Position numbers and translations under genes: made by a program. Source: an uncultured Collinsella sp. (lineage in GTDB: Bacteria > Actinomycetota > Coriobacteriia > Coriobacteriales > Coriobacteriaceae). Taken from it: a DNA stretch of 22,374 nt. Below the pieces are notes generated by a model that did no database searches, was not told the origin of the DNA, and was given only the letters and a program-made list of their open reading frames with translations. Where the stretch lies: the NCBI GenBank assembly GCA_900547765.1, contig URIA01000037.1, forward strand, positions 1-22,374, given 5' to 3'. Shown piece by piece: positions 7,006-13,437 of the stretch; position 1 is the stretch's first letter, and each line of letters opens with the position of its first letter.

Positions 7006-7416
7006 GTGGACGGATTGAATACGGTTTTGGAGTATCTGACGTCGGTGCCGGCGTGGTATCTGGCGACGAGCGTGGACGGGCAGCCACATGTGCGTCCGTT
7101 CTCGTTTGCACAGATTCAGGACGGCAAGCTGTGGTTTGTGACAGCGCGCACTAAAGATGTGTGGCAGGAGCTGCTGCAAAACCAACGCTTTGAGGCCACG
7201 AGTTGGTGGCCGGGCCATGGCTGGCTCATCTTGCGCGGGCGTGCCGGCTTGGATGACCGGGCTTTAGACGAAATGCGCGAAGCCGGGTGGAAGCATCTAG
7301 AGCGCCTGGGCGAGCACTATGAGGGTCCTAACGACCCCACGCTCGTCTTCTTTAGCGTCGAGGATCCTGAGGCTTTTATCTGCAATCACGACGAATGGGT
7401 GCCGGTCGAGCTCTAG
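7006..7416 (+). CDS. Pyridoxamine 5'-phosphate oxidase-like flavin-binding protein 2
   Basis: 136-residue paralogue of the preceding protein, sharing VPAWYLATS, HVRPFSFAQIQDGKLWFVT, KDVWQELLQNQRFE and the C-terminal pattern GEHYEGPNDPTLVFFSVEDP. The GTG start at 7006 follows a full AGGAGG 4 bases upstream. The pair probably arose by tandem duplication and has diverged well, since many positions outside the FMN-contact strands differ. The gap to gene 1 is 44 bases, with no terminator seen between. Function beyond FMN or F420 binding is not predictable. A GC-rich hairpin 38 bases downstream probably ends the transcript. Confidence 0.85.
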   Translation: MDGLNTVLEYLTSVPAWYLATSVDGQPHVRPFSFAQIQDGKLWFVTARTKDVWQELLQNQRFEATSWWPGHGWLILRGRAGLDDRALDEMREAGWKHLERLGEHYEGPNDPTLVFFSVEDPEAFICNHDEWVPVEL

Positions 7417-7454
7417 CCAGCTGGCTCATCCCAACAACTTAGTTTTCGCATGGA

Positions 7455-7506
7455 CGGGCCCCGTGTTGCCCGGCGCCGTAAGGAGTGCCGGTCGATACGG
7501 GGCCCG
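7455..7506 (+). terminator. Long GC-rich hairpin ending the ribU–PPOX transcript
   Basis: CGGGCCCCGT (7455-7464) pairs perfectly with ACGGGGCCCG (7497-7506); an inner CCGGC/GCCGG stem (7470-7474 and 7487-7491) extends it. The following bases CTCAATTTGTC are only mildly T-rich, so termination may be partial. Confidence 0.5.
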
Positions 7507-7551
7507 CTCAATTTGTCAATTCCTTCAAGCGAATGTGTCGGGAATGTTTCA

Positions 7552-7588
7552 ATGCATGAACATACAAGCCATTTACGTGTTCATGCAT
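7552..7588. promoter_or_regulatory. Perfect inverted repeat, candidate ArgR operator
   Basis: ATGCATGAACA (7552-7562) and TGTTCATGCAT (7578-7588) are exact reverse complements separated by 15 bases. The right arm ends 7 bases before the TG of the extended -10 of the arginine promoter and 85 bases before argC. ArgR boxes are AT-rich imperfect palindromes, often used in pairs, and TGCAT-containing forms are known in actinobacteria. The link to ArgR is inference from position before argC. Confidence 0.6.
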
Positions 7589-7595
7589 CTTTTGG

Positions 7596-7604
7596 TGCTA
7601 AAGT
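7596..7604 (+). promoter_or_regulatory. Extended -10 promoter of the arg cluster
   Basis: TGCTAAAGT at 7596-7604 matches the extended -10 form seen before ribU and veg. No good -35 is present, since the inverted repeat occupies that region; this suits a promoter blocked by a repressor. The leader to argC is about 60 bases. Confidence 0.5.
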
Positions 7605-7673
7605 TTCAACCCACCTCATAACGACTGCTGAGAAATGCGCATCGGTGCATAAATCGCAGACAAGGAGTCTGAT

Positions 7674-8744
7674 ATGTCTTTGAAGGTTGGAATCGTCGGC
7701 GCGGCTGGATATGCCGGAGCCGAGCTCATTCGCCTCGTGCTCGGCCATCCCGAGTTTGAACTTGTTGCCATTACGTCCAACGCCGATGCCGGCCAGCCGC
7801 TGTCCGCGGTGTATCCGAGCTTTGCTGGCGTGAGCGATCTGGTTTTCACCACGCATGACGCCCCCGAGCTCAAGAGCTGCGATGCGGTTTTTCTTGCCGT
7901 GCCGCACACGGCTGCCATGGCACAGGTGCCCGCGCTGCTTGCATCGGGCGTCTCCTGCTTTGATCTTTCGGCCGATTACCGTCTGAGCGACGCGTCTGTC
8001 TTTGAGGCATGGTATGCCGCCGAGCACACGAGCCCCGAGTTGCTCAAGACCCGCGCTTTCGGCCTGCCCGAGCTGTTCTGCGAGGACTTAGAGACCGCTG
8101 CTTCCAGCCATGCCGCTGGCAGGCCCGTGTTGGTCGCCTGCGCCGGTTGCTATCCCACCGCAACGAGTCTTGCTGCTGCTCCTGCCGTGCGTGCGGGTTG
8201 GGTGGCAGAGAACGGTCCCGTAATCGTCGATGCCATCAGTGGCGTGACGGGTGCCGGTAAGTCCTGCAACGCCCGCACCCACTTTTGCAGCGCCGACGAG
8301 AACCTGGAAGCCTATGGCGTGGGTAAACATCGCCACACGCCCGAGATTGAGCAAATCCTTGGCTTAACCGATCGCGTCGTCTTTACCCCGCATCTGGCAC
8401 CGCTCAAGCGCGGCCTGCTCTCCACGGTGACGATGCCGCTCGCGCCGCAGGCTATCGATACCTTGATCCTTGAGGACGTTGTCGACTATTACAAGCAGTT
8501 CTACGCTGGACGCACCTTTGTGCGCGTGCTCGATGCCGGCCAGCAGCCCAAGACGGCTTCGGTCGTCGGCACCAACGCCGCCCAGATTGGCCTTGCGTTC
8601 AACAAGCGCGCGGGCGTGCTGGTGGCGACGGGCGCCATCGACAATTTGTGCAAGGGCGCTGCGGGCCAAGCAGTCCAGTGCGCCAATATCGTCTTTGGCT
8701 TTGACGAGCGACGAGGCTTGCCCACAGTGGCGTGCCCGGTGTAG
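7674..8744 (+). CDS. argC: N-acetyl-gamma-glutamyl-phosphate reductase ArgC
   Basis: 356-residue cytosolic NADPH enzyme, the third step of acetylated ornithine synthesis: N-acetylglutamyl phosphate to the semialdehyde. The Rossmann motif GIVGAAGYAGAELIRL is at 6-21, the catalytic cysteine is C159 in ACAGCYPTAT, and the conserved HRHTPEIEQ is at 219-227 with H219 and H221. The C-terminal region with TNAAQIGLAFNKRAGVLVA and NLCKGAAGQAVQ is typical. ATG follows AAGGAG by 7 bases. It is the first gene of argC-J-B-D. Length is normal for the short form (about 340-360). The upstream palindrome suggests arginine repression. Confidence 0.96.
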   Translation: MSLKVGIVGAAGYAGAELIRLVLGHPEFELVAITSNADAGQPLSAVYPSFAGVSDLVFTTHDAPELKSCDAVFLAVPHTAAMAQVPALLASGVSCFDLSADYRLSDASVFEAWYAAEHTSPELLKTRAFGLPELFCEDLETAASSHAAGRPVLVACAGCYPTATSLAAAPAVRAGWVAENGPVIVDAISGVTGAGKSCNARTHFCSADENLEAYGVGKHRHTPEIEQILGLTDRVVFTPHLAPLKRGLLSTVTMPLAPQAIDTLILEDVVDYYKQFYAGRTFVRVLDAGQQPKTASVVGTNAAQIGLAFNKRAGVLVATGAIDNLCKGAAGQAVQCANIVFGFDERRGLPTVACPV

Positions 8745-8781
8745 CACATTCGATTGTTAACGATTTGGTAGTCGGGCATCG

Positions 8782-8798
8782 AGTGGGGCGCCACTTTT
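8782..8798 (+). terminator. Small hairpin between argC and argJ, possible partial terminator
   Basis: AGTGG (8782-8786), loop GGCG, CCACT (8791-8795), then TTT. The 134-base argC-argJ gap is long for an operon, and this weak terminator may lower downstream expression. No clear second promoter is seen. Confidence 0.3.
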
Positions 8799-8878
8799 AA
8801 GCTGGTCTCATGATTGCGACTGGCATGGCGCACCAACCGATGTCCGTTTTTTGTTTGACATAAGGAGTCATAAAGACG

Positions 8879-10147
8879 ATGAATACCGACCTGATTGATA
8901 TCAAGATTCGCGCCGTCGAGGGTGGCGTTACGGCAGCGGCCGGCTTTAAGGCCGCAGGCATCCATGCGGGATTCCGGAAGAATCCCGAGCGCTTAGACTA
9001 TGCGCTCGTCATGCCCGATAAACCCTGTCCCGGCGCCGGCGTGTTTACCACCAATCGCTTTTGCGCGGCGCCCGTGCAGGTGAGCCGTGCCAACCTGGGC
9101 GGTGCCGACAAGGGCTATGGCGTCATCGCCGGCGTTTCGGTCAACTCTGGCAATGCCAACGCCGCCACGGGTGAGACCGGCCTTGCCTGCGCGCGCGAGA
9201 CGTGCAGCATCGCATCGCAGGTCATCGGCTGCGAACCCCAGCAGATTCTGGTTGCCTCCACGGGTGTGATTGGCCAGATTCTGCCGATCGACACGTTTGA
9301 GACCGCCATTCCTGCTGCCTACGAGGCGCTCTCCGCCCACGGTGGCGCCGATGCCGCTCGCGCCATCATGACGACTGACACGCACTCCAAGGAGTACGCC
9401 GTGTCCTATGTCAGCGAGGCTGCGGGTCATGCGGGCAATGTCTATACGGTAGGCGGAATGTGCAAGGGCTCGGGCATGATCATGCCCAACATGGCCACCA
9501 TGATCGCAGTTATCACCACCGATGCCCCCGTCGAGCCTGCGGCACTTCATGCCCTGCTGCTCTCGACCATCAAGCAGACCTTTAACAAGGTAACGGTCGA
9601 TTCCGACACCTCGACCAACGACACCTGCATCATGCTTGCCTCCGGCGCCGCTGCCGCAGATGCCGAGCCTATCGTCGAGGGCTCCGATGCCTTTGACGAG
9701 TTGGCATTTGCCGTGCACGAGGTGTGCGAGAGCCTGGCGCGCAATATCGCCGCCGATGGTGAGGGCGCATCCAAGCTTGTTACGGTCAACGTTACCGGAG
9801 CCGCCAACGACGAGGAAGCTGATATCGCCGCCCGTGCCGTCGCCAACTCGCCGCTCGTTAAGACCTGCATCGCCGGCCACGACTGCAACTGGGGCCGCGT
9901 TGCTATGGCGCTTGGCAAGTGCGGCGTGAAGTTTAATCAGGAAGACGTTTCCATCGACATGATGGGCATGCCTGTCTGTCGCGACGGTCTGACTGTTCCC
10001 TTTGACGAGGACGAGGCTCTACGACGTTTCGAGGCGCCCGAGATCGTGATCTCGGCCGACCTGGGCGCAGGCGACGCGGCAACGACTGTGTGGACCTGCG
10101 ACCTCACGCATGAATACATCTCCATCAACGGCGACTACCGTTCCTAG
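8879..10147 (+). CDS. argJ: Ornithine acetyltransferase / N-acetylglutamate synthase ArgJ
   Basis: 422-residue enzyme that transfers acetyl from N-acetylornithine to glutamate, recycling the acetyl group; some members also make N-acetylglutamate from acetyl-CoA. The precursor self-cleaves before a conserved threonine in KGSGMIMPNMATM, here between A206 and T207; T207 becomes the N-terminal nucleophile of the beta chain. Other family marks are FTTNRFCAAPV, NSGNANAATGE, the oxyanion-hole segment ASTGVIG and GHDCNWGRV. The C-terminus ends HEYISINGDYRS, close to the family form. ATG follows AAGGAG at a somewhat long spacing (13 bases). No argA is present in the window, which fits the cyclic route; whether this copy is bifunctional cannot be read from sequence. 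Confidence 0.96.
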   Translation: MNTDLIDIKIRAVEGGVTAAAGFKAAGIHAGFRKNPERLDYALVMPDKPCPGAGVFTTNRFCAAPVQVSRANLGGADKGYGVIAGVSVNSGNANAATGETGLACARETCSIASQVIGCEPQQILVASTGVIGQILPIDTFETAIPAAYEALSAHGGADAARAIMTTDTHSKEYAVSYVSEAAGHAGNVYTVGGMCKGSGMIMPNMATMIAVITTDAPVEPAALHALLLSTIKQTFNKVTVDSDTSTNDTCIMLASGAAAADAEPIVEGSDAFDELAFAVHEVCESLARNIAADGEGASKLVTVNVTGAANDEEADIAARAVANSPLVKTCIAGHDCNWGRVAMALGKCGVKFNQEDVSIDMMGMPVCRDGLTVPFDEDEALRRFEAPEIVISADLGAGDAATTVWTCDLTHEYISINGDYRS

Positions 10148-10228
10148 ATTCCAGGCATGCTGCGCATCTTGCCGCGATTGCGGACGGCGGAGTACGGCGC
10201 GATAACGATACGAAAGACGAGGCAGATT

Positions 10229-11209
10229 ATGAAATTCGCACGCGATTGTCGTTCGAGCGAATCCAACGAAGCAACCGCGCAGCTGCTGTTCGAAGCGCTG
10301 CCGTGGATTAAGAACCTGACCGGCAAGACGGTTGTTATCAAATATGGCGGAGCCGCCATGGTTGATGAGCAGCTGCGCCGCGACGTGATGAGCGACATCG
10401 TTTTGCTCAAGATCATCGGTATGCGCCCCGTCATCGTGCACGGCGGCGGCAAGGCTATCAACGAGGCGCTGAGCCATTACGATATTCCCGTCGAGTTTAA
10501 GAACGGCCAGCGCGTGACCACGCCGGCGACTATGGATATCGTGCGCGAGGTGCTGGGCGGCAAGGTTAACCAGGAGCTGGTTGCTGCCATCAACCACCAC
10601 GGCAACCTGGCCGTGGGCGTGTCGGGCAGCGATGCCGGCACGCTCATCGCCGAGCCGCTCGACCCCGAGCTCGGTCGCGTGGGCAAAGTGATGCACGTCA
10701 ACACCGACTATATCGAGCGCTTACTCGATAGCGAGTACATCCCCGTCATCGCTACCGTCGCGGCGGGGGAGGACGGCGGTTTCTTCAACATCAACGCCGA
10801 CACCGCCGCCGGTGCCGTTGCCGCGGCGCTCCACGCGCATAAGGCGATCTTTTTGACCGATGTCGATGGCCTGTACAAGGACTTTAGCGACAAGGACTCG
10901 CTTATCTCCAACCTAACGCTCGACGAGGTTAACGAAATGCTCTACGGCGGCGAGGTCGATAAGGGCATGATTCCCAAGCTGCGCGCGGCCGTCGATGCGC
11001 TTACCGGCGGCGTATTTCGTGCCCACATCATTAACGGTACTACGCCGCATTCGCTGCTCCTGGAGCTGCTGACCGATGCCGGCGTCGGCACCGTGATCCA
11101 TTCCACCGAGACGGCTTACGAGTTCGATACGCATCCGCATCCGCTTTCGACGTTTGCTGCGCGTCTGACCGAAAACCTTGACGAGGTCGAGAAGCTTCAG
11201 ACGGTCTAG
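10229..11209 (+). CDS. argB: Acetylglutamate kinase ArgB
   Basis: 326-residue amino-acid kinase that phosphorylates N-acetylglutamate with ATP. ATG at 10229 was chosen because GAGG lies 6 bases upstream and the extra 24 residues from the in-frame ATG at 10157 lack family likeness. Motifs are K38 in VIKYGGAAM, the HGGG loop at 71-74, the N-acetylglutamate site around R95 in NGQRVTT, FNINADTAAG at 186-195, and K217 in DVDGLYKD. The N-terminal segment with ESNEATAQLLFEALPWIKNL is a mobile helix like that of arginine-inhibited hexameric enzymes, so feedback by arginine is plausible. It exceeds the E. coli enzyme (about 258) but fits the arginine-sensitive class (about 300). Confidence 0.95.
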   Translation: MKFARDCRSSESNEATAQLLFEALPWIKNLTGKTVVIKYGGAAMVDEQLRRDVMSDIVLLKIIGMRPVIVHGGGKAINEALSHYDIPVEFKNGQRVTTPATMDIVREVLGGKVNQELVAAINHHGNLAVGVSGSDAGTLIAEPLDPELGRVGKVMHVNTDYIERLLDSEYIPVIATVAAGEDGGFFNINADTAAGAVAAALHAHKAIFLTDVDGLYKDFSDKDSLISNLTLDEVNEMLYGGEVDKGMIPKLRAAVDALTGGVFRAHIINGTTPHSLLLELLTDAGVGTVIHSTETAYEFDTHPHPLSTFAARLTENLDEVEKLQTV

Positions 11210-11278
11210 CTGACCCGCAGCCGCCCCATTCCTGCACCCATAGCCCCGCGCCGTCTGGCGCCCAACGAAAGGCATCCC

Positions 11279-12562
11279 ATGTCACTTGCAGCTCAGCAAT
11301 CGCTTGAATCCCATTACGTTATGCATACCTTTGGCCGCTCTCCGGTCGAGTTTGTCGAGGGTCACGGCATGAAGCTCACCGGCGACGATGGCCGTGAGTA
11401 CCTCGACTTTCTTGCCGGCATCGGCGTGTGCAGCCTAGGTCATGGCGACCCGGCTGTGCTCTCGGCGCTCGAGGCACAGACCAAAAAGCTCATGCATGTC
11501 TCCAATTACTTCTACATTGAGCAGCGCGGACAGGTCGCGGCGCTGCTGTCCAAGCTTGCTAACGACGACGTAGATGGTGCGCGCGTGCTTGCCGATGCCA
11601 TTGCCGCCGGCGATGAGACCACGGCAGCTGCTCTTGGTGCCCCGGCTGCGGATGAGCAGGTTTGGGAGACCTTCTTTGCCAACTCTGGCGCCGAGGCCAA
11701 CGAGGGCTCGATGAAGCTCGCGCGCCTGTACGCCAAGCGTGCCGGTAATGGCGGCAACACCATCGTGTGCATGCGCGGCGGCTTCCACGGCCGTACGCTC
11801 GAGACCATTGCCGCCACCATGCAGGATTGGCTGCAGGACAGCTTCCGCCCGCTGCCGGGTGGCTTTGTGGCCTGCACGCCCAACGATGTCGATGAACTGC
11901 GTGCGATCTTTAAGCAGCTGGGGGGCGAAATTTGCGCTGTAATGCTCGAACCGATCCAGGGTGAGAGTGGCGTGCACCCTATGACCGAGGAGTTTATGGC
12001 GGCAGCGCGCGACCTGGCACACGAAGTGGGCGCCGTGCTTATCGCCGACGAGGTCCAGTGCGGCATCTTCCGCTCCGGCAAGCCATTTGCGTTCCAAACC
12101 TATGACGTGGAGCCCGACATCATGAGCCTTGCCAAGGGCATTGCCGACGGCGTGCCCATGGGTGCCGTCGTGGCAAAGAAGGAGATTGCCGACGTGTTTA
12201 AGCCGGGCGACCATGGCTCGACCTTTGGCGGTAGCTGCTTGCCCATCGCGGCGTGTGCCGCGACGCTCTCCGCGCTTGTGCGTGGCGATTATGCCGAGCA
12301 TGCTGCCAAGGTGGGCGCCTATATGGAGGCAAAGCTCGCCAAGCTCCCGCACGTGGTTGAGGTTCGTGGCCGCGGCCTGATGCTCGGATGCGACTTGGAT
12401 GACGCTGCGGGCGATGCGCATGATATTGTTGCCCGCGCGCTGGCCGCCGGTGTCGTGATTAACGCTACGGGTGCCCATACGCTGCGTTTCTTGCCGCCGC
12501 TCGTCTGCGAGGAAGCCGACGTGGACAGCCTGATCGAGATCCTGTCGGGTGTCTTGGGCTAA
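11279..12562 (+). CDS. argD: Acetylornithine aminotransferase ArgD
   Basis: 427-residue PLP-dependent class III aminotransferase converting N-acetylglutamate semialdehyde to N-acetylornithine with glutamate; many also serve lysine synthesis. Motifs are NSGAEANE at 135-142, GGFHGRTLETIA from 167, ADEVQCG with D257 holding the PLP pyridine nitrogen, and the PLP-binding lysine K286 in SLAKGIADGVP. Between SKLANDD and WETFFANSG lies about 30 residues rich in Ala/Gly/Asp/Glu (about 98-127) that most ArgD proteins lack; the enzyme is about 25-35 residues longer than usual. The reading frame is intact. It is the last gene of the cluster, with a terminator 25 bases after the stop. ATG follows GAAAGG by 7 bases. 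Confidence 0.95.
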   Translation: MSLAAQQSLESHYVMHTFGRSPVEFVEGHGMKLTGDDGREYLDFLAGIGVCSLGHGDPAVLSALEAQTKKLMHVSNYFYIEQRGQVAALLSKLANDDVDGARVLADAIAAGDETTAAALGAPAADEQVWETFFANSGAEANEGSMKLARLYAKRAGNGGNTIVCMRGGFHGRTLETIAATMQDWLQDSFRPLPGGFVACTPNDVDELRAIFKQLGGEICAVMLEPIQGESGVHPMTEEFMAAARDLAHEVGAVLIADEVQCGIFRSGKPFAFQTYDVEPDIMSLAKGIADGVPMGAVVAKKEIADVFKPGDHGSTFGGSCLPIAACAATLSALVRGDYAEHAAKVGAYMEAKLAKLPHVVEVRGRGLMLGCDLDDAAGDAHDIVARALAAGVVINATGAHTLRFLPPLVCEEADVDSLIEILSGVLG

Positions 12563-12587
12563 CGCGGTGCGATAATTCAATTTGGAC

Positions 12588-12647
12588 CGGGTTCCGGACT
12601 GCGGAAGTGCCCTACGCGGCATGATTCAGCGGTCTGGAGCCCGTTTT
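12588..12647 (+). terminator. Terminator after argD
   Basis: CGGGTTCCGGAC (12588-12599) pairs with GTCTGGAGCCCG (12632-12643) over 12 bp including two G-U pairs, followed by TTTT. The 32-base loop is large and could hold extra structure. Confidence 0.7.
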
Positions 12648-12678
12648 GCCTTAGATTTGCTAAGGCAGGGAGACCTGC

Positions 12679-12895
12679 TGGTCAAAAAACATCAAATATG
12701 AGTACTGTTACCGATTTGGTAGCAGCAATTTTGGACTAATAAGGCCAGATAGCAAGTCGAAATGGCGATGAAAGCACGATTTTGATTCAACTGTTAGCCC
12801 TTATAATGGACATATGTTGCGTAACTTAAGCAAATACTGTCTATTTATATGTTGCAAACAAAGTAGCAGTACTCATTTTTGCCATTTTTTGACCA
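12679..12895. mobile_element. MITE-like inverted-repeat unit, about 217 bp, AT-rich
   Basis: The 33-base ends 12679-12711 and 12863-12895 are inverted copies with about 28 of 33 matches, sharing TGGTCAAAAAA and TGAGTACTG. The core is AT-rich against the surrounding GC-rich DNA and contains no supported gene. TATAAT at 12802-12807 with TTGATT at 12782-12787 (14-base spacing) is a weak promoter candidate. No direct target duplication is seen. It could be a miniature transposable unit or a pair of regulator sites. Confidence 0.45.
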
Positions 12896-12915
12896 CGGCC
12901 TTTGTGACAGACGTG

Positions 12916-13006
12916 CTGGCGGGTTCGAATCCCATGCGCTGGGCCTGAAAAAGGAAAGGCCTCCATCGCTGGAGGCCTAACAATTCAGTGGTGGGCGATG
13001 AGGGAT
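12916..13006 (+). repeat. Direct repeat copy A: tRNA-Val 3' end, terminator and flank
   Basis: 91 bases closely matching 13103-13192. It contains, in minus-strand order, the last part of tRNA-Val including CCA (about 12989-13006), a terminator hairpin, then GGCCCAGCGCATGGGATTCG and a few more bases. No full tRNA can be built here. Confidence 0.75.
12948..12978 (-). terminator. Intrinsic terminator (copy A)
   Basis: On the minus strand the perfect 9-bp hairpin AGGCCTCCA/TGGAGGCCT with a GCGA loop (12957-12978) is followed by TTTCCTTTTT. It now lies downstream of the truncated tRNA-Val remnant. Confidence 0.7.
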
Positions 13007-13102
13007 GTCCGCGTGCGGCTGGCGCCGCCCGCGCCCCGCTTCGTCGCTCCGCTCCTCGCGTGCTGCGCTGGAAAACGCTTCGCGTTTCCTCAGCTCCGCA
13101 CC
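13007..13102. other. GC-rich spacer between the two tRNA-end repeats
   Basis: 96 bases of very GC-rich sequence with a near-perfect hairpin, GGAAAACGC/GCGTTTCC (13070-13089). No gene is supported. It could be all that is left of a larger insertion, or simply the spacer of a tandem duplication. Confidence 0.4.
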
Positions 13103-13192
13103 CTGTCGGGTTCGAATCCCATGCGCTGGGCCCAAAAAAGAAAGGCTTCCATTGCTGGGAGCCTATCAAATCAGTGGTGGGCGATGAGGGAT
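13103..13192 (+). repeat. Direct repeat copy B: overlaps the intact tRNA-Val 3' end
   Basis: 90 bases matching copy A at an offset of about 186. It includes the 3' 18 bases of the intact tRNA-Val (13175-13192), its terminator and the same GGGTTCGAATCCC-bearing flank. Confidence 0.75.
13133..13164 (-). terminator. Terminator of tRNA-Val
   Basis: On the minus strand AGGCTCCCA/TGGAAGCCT (one mismatch) with a GCAA loop is followed by TTTCTTTTTT, 10 bases after the tRNA CCA end. Confidence 0.8.
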
Positions 13193-13250
13193 TCGAACCC
13201 CCAGCCTTGTGCGTGTAAAGCACCTGCGCTAACCGTTGCGCCAATCGCCC
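13175..13250 (-). tRNA. tRNA-Val (anticodon UAC)
   Basis: 76 bases including the encoded CCA. The acceptor GGGCGAT/ATCGCCC is perfect. The D arm is GCGC/GCGC with loop AACGGTTA, the anticodon loop TTTACAC gives UAC for valine, the variable loop is 5 bases, and the T arm is GGGGG-TTCGAAT-CCCTC with one G-U. The first anticodon-stem pair (27-43) is G-A, a mild oddity. It faces away from asnB and stands alone. Confidence 0.95.
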
Positions 13251-13260
13251 GTGCGGAGAG

Positions 13261-13269
13261 AGTATAGCA
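13261..13269 (-). promoter_or_regulatory. Extended -10 promoter of tRNA-Val
   Basis: TGCTATACT on the minus strand (13269-13261), 10 bases before the tRNA 5' end. It is the same extended -10 type as ribU and veg. The -35 region is poor. Confidence 0.55.
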
Positions 13270-13437
13270 AAACAATTGCCTCATTCATCTCATATCCATT
13301 AAAGGTAACTGGCGCGTGTCGGCGCGGAGCTGATTCAGTTGAGATTGCCTGAACATTCCGCCCCTCTTTACGCCCTCGGGTATACTCAAAAGCTACTGAT
13401 TCGATTTGATGCCCAGCAACAGCAGAGGGGATAGTAT

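Noticed and set aside
12897..12945. Second tRNA on the plus strand ending GGGTTCGAATCCC
   Set aside because: No matching acceptor, D arm or anticodon arm could be built; the T stem has only three good pairs.
12873..13244. Minus-strand frame of 123 residues over the tRNA-Val locus
   Set aside because: It translates tRNA, terminators and the repeated flank; such frames are common false annotations around tRNAs.
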